A stretch of DNA of 64,000 nt. It comes from Microbacterium murale (GTDB lineage Bacteria > Actinomycetota > Actinomycetes > Actinomycetales > Microbacteriaceae). This document shows, in pieces, positions 8,569 to 17,082 of this stretch; position 1 is the first letter of the stretch, and each line of letters begins with the position of its first letter. The stretch covers positions 930,001 through 994,000 of the forward strand of contig NZ_BMCM01000001.1 in assembly GCF_014635185.1 (NCBI RefSeq), given 5' to 3'. Under the pieces are notes generated by a model, which was not told the DNA's origin, made no database searches, and saw nothing but the letters and a program-made list of their open reading frames with translations. Position numbers and translations under genes: made by a program.

Positions 8569-10118
8569 GCGCGCTCGTCCCCCTGCTCGTCGCCCTTCCG
8601 CTTCTCGGCGCCGCGATCACCCTGGTGTTCGGTCGCAGTCCTCGCCTGCAGGTGTTCGTCACCGTCGCCGCGCTCGCCGCGGTGGCCGTGATCGCCGCCG
8701 TGCTGCTCATCGCGGTCGACGGAGGGTCCCCTCTGGCCGTGTCGGTGGGCGGCTGGCCCGTGCCGTTCGGCATCGTGCTCTACGTCGACAGGCTCGCCGC
8801 CCTGCTCGTGCTGATCTCCAGCATCGTGCTGCTCGCGGTGCTGCTCTTCTCGATCGGCCAGGGCGCAGCAGACGGCTCGGACGAGACTCCCATCTCGATC
8901 TTCAATCCGTCGTACCTGATCCTCGCGGCCGGCATCTTCAACGCCTTCATCGCTGGCGACCTGTTCAACCTGTACGTCGGGTTCGAGATCCTGCTGGTGG
9001 CGTCGTACGTGCTGATCACGCTCGGCAGCACTGAGTCACGCATCCGTACCGGCGCGGTCTACATCGTCGTCTCGCTCGTCTCGTCGATCATCTTCCTCGC
9101 CTCGATCGCGATGATCTACGGCGCTCTCGGCACCGTCAACATGGCGCAGATCGCCGAGCGGATGACCGAACTGCCGCAGGAGACGCAGCTCGTGCTGCAT
9201 CTGATGCTCGTGGTCGCGTTCGGCATCAAAGCGGCCATCTTCCCCGTGTCGTTCTGGCTGCCGGACTCCTATCCGACAGCGCCGGCGCCGGTCACTGCGG
9301 TGTTCGCCGGATTGCTGACCAAGGTCGGCGTCTACGCGCTGATCCGCACCGAGACGCAGCTGTTCGCCGAGAACAGCATCGACACGCTGTTGCTGATCGT
9401 CGCGCTCGCGACCATGATCATCGGCGTGCTCGGCGCGGTGGCGCAGGCGGAGCTGAAGAGGATCCTCTCGTTCACGCTGGTCAGCCACGTGGGCTACATG
9501 ATCTTCGGATTGGCCATCGCGACCCCGGCGGCGATCGGTGCGACGGTCTACTACATCGTCCACCACATCGTCGTGCAGACGACCCTGTTCCTCGCCGTCG
9601 GACTCATAGAGCGCAGAGCCGGCAGCACGTCGATACTCAGGGTCAAGGGGCTGCTGAAAGCGGCGCCGCTGCTCGCCGTGCTCTACTTCGTGCCGGCCAT
9701 CAACCTCGGCGGCCTGCCGCCGTTCTCCGGGTTCATCGGCAAGTTCGCGCTCTTCGAGGCCGCGGCATCCGTCGGCACTCCGATCATGCTGGTGCTGATC
9801 TTCGGCGGCATCCTCACCTCACTGCTCACCCTCTACGCGCTGATGCGCGCCTGGAACCTGTCGTTCTGGCGTGAGGAAGAGGACTCGGCCGAGACCGATG
9901 GCCGCATCGAGTACCTCGGCAACGCGCCCGCCGCGGACGAGCAGCAGGAGCGCCGCCACATCCCGCGGATCATGACGCTCGCGACCGGGGGCATGGTCGG
10001 CGTGACGCTGCTGCTGACGATCTTCGCCGGTCCCCTCTATGCACTGTGCGATCGCATCGGCGACGCGCTGCTTCAGCCCGTGAGCCTCGTACAGCTGGAA
10101 GAGGAGGTGGGACCGTGA
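8565..10118 (+). CDS. mrpD: Na+/H+ antiporter subunit D
   Basis: A 517-residue complex-I-like antiporter subunit with about 14 membrane helices. Diagnostic segments are VGFEILLVASYVLI (conserved glutamate of helix 5), FGIKAAIFPVSFWLPDSYP (conserved lysine of helix 7), GLLTKVGVYALIR and AELKRILSFTLVSHVGYM. It is the partner of MrpA in proton translocation. The ATG at 8565 overlaps the mrpC stop (ATGA). Confidence 0.95.
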   Translation: MSALVPLLVALPLLGAAITLVFGRSPRLQVFVTVAALAAVAVIAAVLLIAVDGGSPLAVSVGGWPVPFGIVLYVDRLAALLVLISSIVLLAVLLFSIGQGAADGSDETPISIFNPSYLILAAGIFNAFIAGDLFNLYVGFEILLVASYVLITLGSTESRIRTGAVYIVVSLVSSIIFLASIAMIYGALGTVNMAQIAERMTELPQETQLVLHLMLVVAFGIKAAIFPVSFWLPDSYPTAPAPVTAVFAGLLTKVGVYALIRTETQLFAENSIDTLLLIVALATMIIGVLGAVAQAELKRILSFTLVSHVGYMIFGLAIATPAAIGATVYYIVHHIVVQTTLFLAVGLIERRAGSTSILRVKGLLKAAPLLAVLYFVPAINLGGLPPFSGFIGKFALFEAAASVGTPIMLVLIFGGILTSLLTLYALMRAWNLSFWREEEDSAETDGRIEYLGNAPAADEQQERRHIPRIMTLATGGMVGVTLLLTIFAGPLYALCDRIGDALLQPVSLVQLEEEVGP

Positions 10119-10687
10119 CTCCTGAGAAGCAGCGCCATCGGCTGCATGACGTCTGGCTGCAGCTTCCGTTCCTCGCCTGGCTCATCGTGCTCTGGATGCT
10201 GCTGTGGAACCAGTTCACGCTGCTCTCGTTCGTCACGGGGCTCGTCGTCGCCGTCTTCGTCACGCGCGTGTTCCGTCTGCCGACCATCGAACTCTCGGGG
10301 CGCGTCAACTTCTGGTACGGCGCGCTGTTCGTGGTGCAGTTCCTGTTCGCCATCCTTCGCGGTGCGATCGCCGTGTCGATCCAGGTGTTCGACTTCCGCC
10401 GTCAGCCCGGTGCGGCGATCATCGCGGTGCCGCTGAGATACGCCGACGACCTGATCATGACGCACGTCTCGGTCACGTCGTCGCTGATCCCCGGTTCGCT
10501 GGTGGTGGAGACGGATCGCGATCGCCGCGTTCTCTACCTGCACATCATCGGCGTGCGCACACGAGCCGACGCGGATGCGCAGCGCGACGGCATCCTGCGC
10601 TGGGAGAAGCGGATCGTGCGGGCGCTGGGCAGTCCAGCGCAGTATCGTGCCCTGAAAGCCGACGAGCGCGCGGGAGGTGGCCGGTGA
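10115..10687 (+). CDS. mrpE: Na+/H+ antiporter subunit E
   Basis: A 190-residue MrpE protein: two N-terminal helices (LAWLIVLWMLLWNQF and FVTGLVVAVFVTRVF), the VNFWYGALFVVQF helix and a soluble C-terminal domain containing SVTSSLIPGSLVVE, a family hallmark. The GTG start at 10115 overlaps the mrpD stop (GTGA) and has GAGGAGG just upstream; earlier in-frame codons lie inside mrpD and are rejected. Confidence 0.93.
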   Translation: MTPEKQRHRLHDVWLQLPFLAWLIVLWMLLWNQFTLLSFVTGLVVAVFVTRVFRLPTIELSGRVNFWYGALFVVQFLFAILRGAIAVSIQVFDFRRQPGAAIIAVPLRYADDLIMTHVSVTSSLIPGSLVVETDRDRRVLYLHIIGVRTRADADAQRDGILRWEKRIVRALGSPAQYRALKADERAGGGR

Positions 10688-10953
10688 ACGTTCTGATGAT
10701 CATCATCGTGGCGGTGTTCAGCATCGCGGCGATCCTGACGATGTTCCGGATCATCCGCGGCCCGTCGATCCTCGACCGCGCCGTGGCATCCGACGTGCTC
10801 CTCACCGAGGTCATGTGCGTGCTGGGTGCGGAGATGGCGATCAACGGACACACCCGCAGCATCCCGGTGCTGCTCATCATCGCGGCGGTGGGGGTCTTCG
10901 GATCGATCTCGGTCGCCCGCTACGTGGCGAGAAGGGACAACACGACATCATGA
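10684..10953 (+). CDS. mrpF: Na+/H+ antiporter subunit F
   Basis: An 89-residue, three-helix MrpF/MnhF protein with the typical FRIIRGPSILDRAVASD segment after helix 1. The GTG start overlaps the mrpE stop (GTGA). It is a small structural subunit of the Mrp complex. Confidence 0.92.
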   Translation: MNVLMIIIVAVFSIAAILTMFRIIRGPSILDRAVASDVLLTEVMCVLGAEMAINGHTRSIPVLLIIAAVGVFGSISVARYVARRDNTTS

Positions 10954-11339
10954 ACGTGTTCGACTTCGAGATCCCGGATGCCGTCATCAATGTGACGGTG
11001 CTGGTGCTGATCCTGCTCGGCGCTGTGCTGTGCCTTTCGGCCGCGGTCGGGCTGCTGCACTTCCGAGACGTGCCTTCCCGCCTGCACGCGGCGACCAAGC
11101 CGCAGGTGCTTGGGGTGATCCTGATCTGCCTGGCCGTCGCGCTCGCTCAGCGATCCGTCGGCGGCATCCTGCTCGGGCTCGCGCTCGTCGCACCCATCGT
11201 GCTGATGCAGTTCGCGACCGCACCCCTGTCCGCGCACATGGTGGGTCGTCAGGCCTACCGAAACGGAACGACGGAGGAGCGCCGGCTCGTCGTCGATGAG
11301 CTCGCCGAGTCGAAACAGACCCCGCCGGGGGCCGGGTAG
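10950..11339 (+). CDS. mrpG: Na+/H+ antiporter subunit G
   Basis: A 129-residue MrpG/MnhG protein with three helices and the family motif GLLHFRDVPSRLHAATKPQ. The ATG overlaps the mrpF stop (ATGA). It is the last subunit gene; all of A/B, C, D, E, F and G are present, so the complex should be complete. A GCCGGG/CCCGGC pair at 11331-11357 could form a weak end-of-operon hairpin. Confidence 0.93.
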   Translation: MNVFDFEIPDAVINVTVLVLILLGAVLCLSAAVGLLHFRDVPSRLHAATKPQVLGVILICLAVALAQRSVGGILLGLALVAPIVLMQFATAPLSAHMVGRQAYRNGTTEERRLVVDELAESKQTPPGAG

Positions 11340-11396
11340 GTCTCTTGCGGGCCCGGCAGTATCGTGGGCCGGAACGCGGACGACGGAGGGTGGCGC

Positions 11397-12239
11397 ATGA
11401 ACGCACAGCCGGGATGGTACGACGCCGGGGTGCCAGGGGTGCAGCGCTGGTGGGACGGCGCGCAGTGGACCGTGCATGAGCGCGGGGGCGAATCAGTGTG
11501 GGCCGCGGCGCAGCCGATCCAGCATCCAGCGTCAGCGGCTCCGATGGGCTGGTTTCCGGTGGTGGGCACCTCAGATGTGCGATGGTGGGATGGCGCTGGG
11601 TGGACGCCATACCGTCTTCGAGACGGCAGGCCGCGCCCGGATGCCTTCGCGATAGAACCGGGAGGCAACGGGTTCGCACTCGGCATCGTCTTCATCGCGC
11701 TGAGTATCACCCAGTTCAGCACCTCTCAGTTCCTCGACGGGCAGCCCTTCTTCGCCTTCACCCCCTTCGTGTTCCTGGTGGCCGGTGCCCTCTGGCTCAT
11801 CGGAGGCTTTCGCACGCGTCAGCTGACCGCGCACCCCGCTCCGTCGACTGCGCCGGTTTTCGATGCGTCGACCCGTCCGCTCCCCGGTGAGGTGGAGGGA
11901 GCCGGAGCCGGGTGGTTCGCGGTGTCCGGCTACGTCACTCGCTGGTGGACGGGAACCCGGTGGAGCGCCTATGTCGGGCAGAAGATCGGCGTGCGACCGA
12001 CCCAGCACGGCGAGCGCTCGTACCGCGTCTCAATGATCATCGGGTGGGTCTTCGCCGGGCTCGGCGCGCTGGGCACGGTGCTCGGATTCGTACTGATCTA
12101 CGCGCTGGGTCGATGGGTGGGCGTGGCCATCGCCGTCCCCGGATTGATCGGCCTGCTGATCGGCGGACTCGTGGTCGTGCTCACCTACATCCGCCGGTAC
12201 ACGATGATCCTGCCGTCGCAGGCTCCGCCGCTCGACTGA
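11397..12239 (+). CDS. DUF2510-repeat membrane protein of unknown function
   Basis: A 280-residue protein built from three short tryptophan-rich DUF2510-type modules: PGWYDAG...RWWDGAQWT (about residues 5-25), MGWFPVV...RWWDGAGWT (49-70) and AGWFAVSG...RWWTGTRWS (about 172-193). Two hydrophobic helices lie between modules two and three, and two more near the C-terminus. DUF2510 modules are common in actinobacterial membrane proteins; their role is unknown. The ATG at 11397 has GGAGGG upstream. It stands 57 bp after mrpG, on the same strand, but a functional link is not implied. Confidence 0.75.
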   Translation: MNAQPGWYDAGVPGVQRWWDGAQWTVHERGGESVWAAAQPIQHPASAAPMGWFPVVGTSDVRWWDGAGWTPYRLRDGRPRPDAFAIEPGGNGFALGIVFIALSITQFSTSQFLDGQPFFAFTPFVFLVAGALWLIGGFRTRQLTAHPAPSTAPVFDASTRPLPGEVEGAGAGWFAVSGYVTRWWTGTRWSAYVGQKIGVRPTQHGERSYRVSMIIGWVFAGLGALGTVLGFVLIYALGRWVGVAIAVPGLIGLLIGGLVVVLTYIRRYTMILPSQAPPLD

Positions 12240-12248
12240 CCTCGCGCT

Positions 12249-12334
12249 GTTCACAACTCCGCAGAGAACCGGCGATCTCAGGCGGATCGGTGCGGATCAG
12301 CCGTCTTGCCGTCCGTCCTTGAGGAGTTGTGAAC
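12249..12334. repeat. 86-bp element bounded by inverted GTTCACAACTCC arms (upstream copy)
   Basis: The left arm GTTCACAACTCC (12249-12260) is the exact reverse complement of GGAGTTGTGAAC at the right end (12323-12334). The same arms bound an element of exactly equal length, 86 bp, at the 3' end of the following gene (13314-13399), although the internal sequences differ. Shared flanks extend the left arm to CGCTGTTC(A/G)CAACTCC and the right arm to GAGGAGTTGTGAACG(T/A)GAG. Confidence 0.75.
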
Positions 12335-12497
12335 GTGAGTTGACCGTTCACCCTCCCTCCACTCGATACAGTCGGCCAAACTTATCCCCGATAGACGCCT
12401 TTCGGGGCTCAGCGGTCGGTAGCGCACGCCGAGAATCCTGTGATGAGCGACAACCAGAAGAGCGTGGCCGGCACGGTGCCGGGTTGCATATACGAAA

Positions 12498-13397
12498 GTG
12501 GTCTTCACCCGCGCCGAGCTGACAGGATCAGGCATGTCCGGGCGGGACATCACCGAAGCGGTGCGTTCGGGTCACCTCCTGCGGCTTCGGCGCGACCGCT
12601 ATGCGCGAGTGCCGATCGATGAAGACGTCGCCGAGGCCGTCCGCGTCGGCGGTCATCTGTCTTGCCTTTCATTACTGAAGTCGATGGGGATCTTCGTGCT
12701 GGTGTGCACGGGCCTTCACGTGCAGATCACGCAAGGCACATCCAGGATCCGGAAGCCGAAGTTCAGGACCACGAGGCTGCACTGGAACCCCGTCCGCGAG
12801 TGCGAGACCATTCATGCGGCGCACCTGCACGATGCTTTGAGGCAAGCGATCCGCTGCCAATCCGCGAGGGCGGCCCTCGCCACTCTCGACAGCGTGCTGC
12901 ATCACAAGCTGATGACGCTGAACCAGCTTGAAGGCGTGTTCTCGACCCTGCCGGCGCGCTACGGGGTGCTGCTGTCTCTCGTCGACCCGACAGCCGCATC
13001 CGGTCCGGAGACGTTCATGCGTTTGATCCTGCGAGCACTCGGACTGCGGTACGAGACGCAGGTCCACCTCCCGGGGGTCGGCTACGTGGACTTCCTCGTG
13101 GAGGGCTGGCTCATCATCGAGTGCGACAGCAAGGAATGGCACGAGGGCTGGGACAAACAGGTCGAGGACCGACACCGAGACATAGCCGCCGCGAAGCTCG
13201 GATGCGTGACGATCCGGCCGCTGGCAAGCGAGATCTTGCATGATTCAGCCCGGGTGCGAGAGTCCGTCGCGTCCGTCATTGAAGTACTCGGTCCGCGTTT
13301 CATGCCGGACGCTGTTCGCAACTCCTCAAAGACGAGGAGTTCGGTGTCCTGTACGCGTGCGAAGGCTACGATTCTGGCAAAATTAGAGGAGTTGTGA
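12498..13397 (+). CDS. AbiEi-type winged-helix plus DUF559 (Vsr-like nuclease) protein
   Basis: A 299-residue protein read from a GTG. Residues 5-45 (TRAELTGSGMSGRDITEAVR then LLRLRRDRYA) match the AbiEi/type IV antitoxin-like winged helix found in many actinobacterial proteins. Residues 175-245 match DUF559, a Vsr-like PD-(D/E)XK fold, with candidate catalytic residues D198 (GYVDFLV), E208 and K212 (IIECDSKEWH). No toxin partner is adjacent, so a classic AbiE system is not indicated. The last 28 or so residues are read out of the 86-bp repeat element, and the stop codon lies inside its right arm. CATATA-like bases just before the GTG suggest a leaderless start. The function is unknown; DNA processing is an inference. 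Confidence 0.75.
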   Translation: MVFTRAELTGSGMSGRDITEAVRSGHLLRLRRDRYARVPIDEDVAEAVRVGGHLSCLSLLKSMGIFVLVCTGLHVQITQGTSRIRKPKFRTTRLHWNPVRECETIHAAHLHDALRQAIRCQSARAALATLDSVLHHKLMTLNQLEGVFSTLPARYGVLLSLVDPTAASGPETFMRLILRALGLRYETQVHLPGVGYVDFLVEGWLIIECDSKEWHEGWDKQVEDRHRDIAAAKLGCVTIRPLASEILHDSARVRESVASVIEVLGPRFMPDAVRNSSKTRSSVSCTRAKATILAKLEEL

Positions 13398-13399
13398 AC
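13314..13399. repeat. 86-bp element bounded by inverted arms (downstream copy, overlapping gene end)
   Basis: The left arm GTTCGCAACTCCTC (13314-13327) and right arm GAGGAGTTGTGAAC (13386-13399) are inverted repeats with one mismatch. A second GAGGAGTT at 13334-13341 pairs with AACTCCTC at 13320-13327 around a 6-base loop, giving a terminator-like hairpin inside the gene's 3' end. The length equals that of the upstream element. Confidence 0.75.
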
Positions 13400-13420
13400 G
13401 AGAGGCGAAGCAGCCGCGCG

Positions 13421-14185
13421 TCAGAGCGAGCGGGCGAACTCCGAGATCAGGTCGGCCGCCAGTGCGGCGTCGCTGATCAGGGTGCCGTGGCCGTGATCGG
13501 GGATCTCCTTCATCTCGGCCGGCCCTGGTACGAGACCGACGATCTTGCGGCACCAGTTCACCGGCGCGAGCGGGTCGCGCTCACCGCGAAGCACGAGTAC
13601 GGGGCACTTCACCTGCGCGTATGCCTTCTCGGGCTCGTGCACGACCGTGGCGCGGATCTTCCGGATCAGATGCGGCCCGCCACGCAGGTACTCGCGGGCT
13701 CCGCGCCACAGCACCTCCGGACGCTCGCCGACCAGATCGCGCAGCAGGTACGTCGCCTGCTCCCGGATGCTGCGCGTCGCACTGTTCACCGTGGGACCGG
13801 CGAGTACCAGACCGTCGACGAGCTTCGGATGCCGCGCCGCCAGTTCAGCGCCGATCTGGCTGCCCATCGAATGACCGATGATCACGGCATCCGTGACGTC
13901 GATGCTGCGCAGGAACGCCGCGATCAGGTCGGCGTGCCGCGCCATGGTGAGCGTGCGCTCCGGCTCCGGCGCCTCACCGAATCCCGGCAGATCGAGGGCG
14001 ATGATCCGCCCGGGGAGGCGTTCGACGAAATCGAGGTAGACGCTGCGCCCCATCCCGATGCCGTGCACGAGTACGTAGGGACGCGCGCCGGTGCCGAAGT
14101 CTTCGGCGATGAGGGTCGCGCCGCCGTGCTCGAACTCGATGACGGATGCTGGCGCGCCCTCAGGAGCGAGAAGACGAGAAGGCAT
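13421..14185 (-). CDS. Alpha/beta-fold hydrolase
   Basis: A 254-residue soluble alpha/beta hydrolase. HGIGMGR (41-47) forms the oxyanion-hole region, GHSMGS holds nucleophile S106, GERDPLAP holds the acid D204, and PDHGHG holds the catalytic histidine (H231 or H233). The catalytic triad is complete. The substrate is not predictable from the motifs. The gene is monocistronic, transcribed toward the DUF559 gene and divergent from the MFS gene on its other side. Confidence 0.85.
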   Translation of the reverse strand: MPSRLLAPEGAPASVIEFEHGGATLIAEDFGTGARPYVLVHGIGMGRSVYLDFVERLPGRIIALDLPGFGEAPEPERTLTMARHADLIAAFLRSIDVTDAVIIGHSMGSQIGAELAARHPKLVDGLVLAGPTVNSATRSIREQATYLLRDLVGERPEVLWRGAREYLRGGPHLIRKIRATVVHEPEKAYAQVKCPVLVLRGERDPLAPVNWCRKIVGLVPGPAEMKEIPDHGHGTLISDAALAADLISEFARSL

Positions 14186-14261
14186 GGATCGACCCTATCG
14201 AGGGATGCTGACTGCCAGCGGCGTGGGCGGGCTGTGTCCGCGCCCTGTGTGAAACTGTCAT

Positions 14262-15587
14262 GTGCCTTCGCAAGACCCCACCCCGACCGACACCGTGAAG
14301 CCCCGCATGCGAGAGCGCCTGGCGCAGACGTTTGCCGACCCGGTGCTGCGCGCGCTGGTGACTGCGACCGCGGTGTCGCGCATCGGTCGAGGAGTCTTCC
14401 TCACGGTCACCGTGCTGTTCTTCACGCTGATCATCGGGCTGAGCGCCGGCGAGGCCGCAGTGGTGCTCGCCGTCTCCAGCGCGTGCGGCGTGCTCGCATC
14501 ATTCCTCGGCGGATGGCTCGCTGATCGGTGGAGCGCACGCCGCCTGGCCTATGTCTTCGAGACGCTCGGAGGGTTGCTGCTGGCGACCTACGCCTTCGCC
14601 GACACCTTCGTCGCAGCGCTCGTGATCGCGAGCCTCGCGGGGTTCTTCGACACGATCGGGTACTCGTCGCGATCCGCCATCATCGCCAGGGGATTCGCAC
14701 CGGAGCGGCGGGTGCGCGCCCGGGCCGTGCTGCGCACGGTGACGAACCTGTCGATCGCGATCGGCTCAGGCATCGCCGCAATCGCGCTGGCACTGGGCAC
14801 CGCTGAGGCGTACCGGGTCGTCATCGTCATCGCGGGTGTCATCGGCGTGCTCGGTGCGCTGCCGCTGCTTCGGCTGCCGGCGTCCGTCGACGCCCCGGTG
14901 CGCGAGGTCGACGCCGTGCTCACCGAAACCGGATCGATCGACACTCGCGGCACGGCCCAAGCCACCCTCGCCGCGAGGCTGGACTGGCGCCGCCGCTCGC
15001 CGTGGCGCGATCCGCGGTACCTGCTGCTCTCGTTCCTCTCGGCGGTGTTCGGCATGCAGTTCGGTGTCGCAGAGCTCGGGATGCCGCTGTGGGTGACGCA
15101 GCGTACGAACGCTCCCGAGTGGGTCGTCGCCGTGCTGCTGATCGTCAACACATCGCTCGTCGTGCTCTTCCAGGTGCGCGCGTCGCGCGGTACCCATGAC
15201 ATCCGCATCGCGGGGCGGGTGACGATGATCGCCGGGTGGCTGATGGCCGCGGCCTGCGTGATCTACGCGCTCGCCGCCGGTCTGCCGGCCTGGATCGCGA
15301 TCGTCGTGCTGATCGCGGCAGCCGTGACGCACACCTTCGCCGAGATCCTCTCGCAGGCAGGGGCCTGGGGACTCAGCTTCGAACTCGCCGATCCCGTGCG
15401 TGCCGGTGCCTATCAGGGCGTGTTCGGCATGGGGTTCTCGCTCGGCGCGCTCGCCTCGCCCATCGTCGTGAATGCGACGGCGATCACATTCGGACTGCTC
15501 GGATGGGTGATGCTCGGTGCGATCTTCCTCACCGCGGCGTTCGGCATCTGGGTGATCTCGCGGCGCGCCGCCACCGCGGCCGGCTGA
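14262..15587 (+). CDS. MFS transporter
   Basis: A 441-residue 12-helix major-facilitator protein starting at a GTG (MPSQDPTPTD). Helix 1 is ATAVSRIGRGVFLTVTVLFF, and the cytoplasmic loop GGWLADRWSARR is the family motif A. A soluble loop near residues 205-250 separates the two halves. It resembles drug or metabolite efflux carriers, but the substrate is unknown. No ribosome site is obvious upstream of the GTG. It converges on the ehu operon with only 30 bp between stops. Confidence 0.83.
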   Translation: MPSQDPTPTDTVKPRMRERLAQTFADPVLRALVTATAVSRIGRGVFLTVTVLFFTLIIGLSAGEAAVVLAVSSACGVLASFLGGWLADRWSARRLAYVFETLGGLLLATYAFADTFVAALVIASLAGFFDTIGYSSRSAIIARGFAPERRVRARAVLRTVTNLSIAIGSGIAAIALALGTAEAYRVVIVIAGVIGVLGALPLLRLPASVDAPVREVDAVLTETGSIDTRGTAQATLAARLDWRRRSPWRDPRYLLLSFLSAVFGMQFGVAELGMPLWVTQRTNAPEWVVAVLLIVNTSLVVLFQVRASRGTHDIRIAGRVTMIAGWLMAAACVIYALAAGLPAWIAIVVLIAAAVTHTFAEILSQAGAWGLSFELADPVRAGAYQGVFGMGFSLGALASPIVVNATAITFGLLGWVMLGAIFLTAAFGIWVISRRAATAAG

Positions 15588-15617
15588 GCCGAGGACGCGG
15601 ACTCGCCTAGCCGCCGC

Positions 15618-16436
15618 TCAGAGCACGGCCGAGAGGAAGTCTCTGGTCCGCTGCTCCTGCGGATCGCTGAAGATGTCCTCCGGCTTGCCCTCTTCGACGA
15701 TGCGACCGCTGTCGAACATCAGCACTCGATTCGAGACATCACGGGCGAACTGCATCTCGTGCGTCACGATCAGCATCGTCACATCGGTGTCGCGGGCGAT
15801 GTCGCGCAGGATGTTCAGCACCTCGCCGACCACTTCGGGGTCCAGCGCGCTGGTGACCTCGTCGAGCAGCAGGATCTCGGGTTCCATCGCCAGCGCCCTC
15901 GCGATCGCGACGCGCTGCTGCTGACCACCGGAGAGCTGGGTGGGGTGGGCGTTCTCCTTGTCGGGCAGCCCGACCTTCTCGAGCAGCGCACGGCCGCGCT
16001 CGATCGCTTCCTTCTTGGAAAGTCCGAGCACATGCACCGGCGCCTCGATGATGTTCTCGATCACGGTCATGTTCGGGAACAGATTGAACTGCTGGAACAC
16101 CATGCCGATGCGCTTGCGCATCTCATTCTTGTGCTTCTCCTTCAGCTCGACCCGCTTGCCGTCCCGCGAGTAGTGCGTGAGCGGCTTGCCGTCGATGAGG
16201 ATGTAGCCTTCGTTCGCCTCTTCGAGTGTCATGACGAGCCGGAGGATGGTCGTCTTCCCCGACCCACTGGGTCCGATCAGCGTGACGCGGTCGCCCCTGC
16301 GCACAGTGAAGTCGAGGTCGTGCAGCACGACGTGATCGCCGAAGCGCTTCTCGACCTTGTCGAACAGGATCGCCGGCAGCTCACCGTCATCGAGCGTGAT
16401 CGCACCGGTGTGGGTGTCAAGCGGTGGTGTACTCAA
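15618..16436 (-). CDS. ehuA: Ectoine/hydroxyectoine-type ABC importer, ATP-binding protein
   Basis: A 272-residue ABC ATPase of the polar-amino-acid family. Walker A GPSGSGKTT is at 55-63, the Q-loop at VFQQFNLF, the signature LSGGQQQ at 168-174 and Walker B LLLDEVTSALD at 189-199. The sequence TLIGPSGSGKTTILRLVMTL resembles EhuA. It powers uptake of compatible solutes through EhuC/EhuD. It is the last gene of the leftward order B-C-D-A; its start overlaps the end of ehuD by 20 bp. The ectoine assignment rests mostly on the binding protein and on gene order; other amino acids remain possible. Confidence 0.8.
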   Translation of the reverse strand: MSTPPLDTHTGAITLDDGELPAILFDKVEKRFGDHVVLHDLDFTVRRGDRVTLIGPSGSGKTTILRLVMTLEEANEGYILIDGKPLTHYSRDGKRVELKEKHKNEMRKRIGMVFQQFNLFPNMTVIENIIEAPVHVLGLSKKEAIERGRALLEKVGLPDKENAHPTQLSGGQQQRVAIARALAMEPEILLLDEVTSALDPEVVGEVLNILRDIARDTDVTMLIVTHEMQFARDVSNRVLMFDSGRIVEEGKPEDIFSDPQEQRTRDFLSAVL

Positions 16437-17082
16437 GACGTTTCTCCAATCGTCTGGCCAGCAGTGAGCTCAGAAGGCTTGCGACCAGGTAGATGAGTCC
16501 GGCGATGATGATCGCCTCGACGAAGCGGAAGTTCTTGCTGCCGTACAGCTGCGCCTGGCGCACCATCTCGACGACGGTGATGACCATGAGGAACGGAGTG
16601 TCCTTGAACATGGAGATCACGTAGTTGGCCAAGGCCGGCAGCGTGGAGCGCAGCGCCTGCGGGATGATCACGGCGGTCCACGTGCGTCCGGGTGACATCG
16701 ACAGCGCGGTCGTCGCCTCCCACTGGCCAGGCGGAACCGCGTCGATGCCGGCGCGGTAGACCTCTGCCATGTAGGTGGCGTAATGGATGCCGATGATGAT
16801 CGTGCCGAGCACGAGAGGCGGGACCGTCGTGAACACGTAGTACGCGAACAGCAGCTGCACCACGAGAGGTGTCATGCGCACGAAGTTCATCAGCAGAGTG
16901 ATGACGGCGGCGATGGGGCGCGGGGCTGTACGGCGCCCGAGCGCGATCGCGAGTCCGAGGATGGCGGCGATGATGCTGCCGATGATCGTCACGACCAGCG
17001 TGACGGTGAGGAACTTCTCCAGGATGTCGGGGAACGCCGCAATGGCGTGATCCCAGCTCCAGAAGCTGTTGTCGTCGTTCAT
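16417..17082 (-). CDS. ehuD: Ectoine/hydroxyectoine-type ABC importer, permease D
   Basis: A 221-residue polar-amino-acid ABC permease with about five helices. The ATPase-contact motif is GQWEATTALSMSPGRTW, and the N-terminal region FWSWDHAIAAFPDILEKF is EhuD-like. It pairs with EhuC to form the membrane channel. The start overlaps the ehuC stop by 4 bp. Confidence 0.8.
   Translation of the reverse strand: MNDDNSFWSWDHAIAAFPDILEKFLTVTLVVTIIGSIIAAILGLAIALGRRTAPRPIAAVITLLMNFVRMTPLVVQLLFAYYVFTTVPPLVLGTIIIGIHYATYMAEVYRAGIDAVPPGQWEATTALSMSPGRTWTAVIIPQALRSTLPALANYVISMFKDTPFLMVITVVEMVRQAQLYGSKNFRFVEAIIIAGLIYLVASLLSSLLARRLEKRLEYTTA

Noticed and set aside
12498-13397. Calling the AbiEi-like gene part of an AbiE toxin-antitoxin system
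   Set aside because: No AbiEii nucleotidyltransferase toxin gene is adjacent, and the C-terminal domain is DUF559 rather than the AbiEi C-terminal domain.
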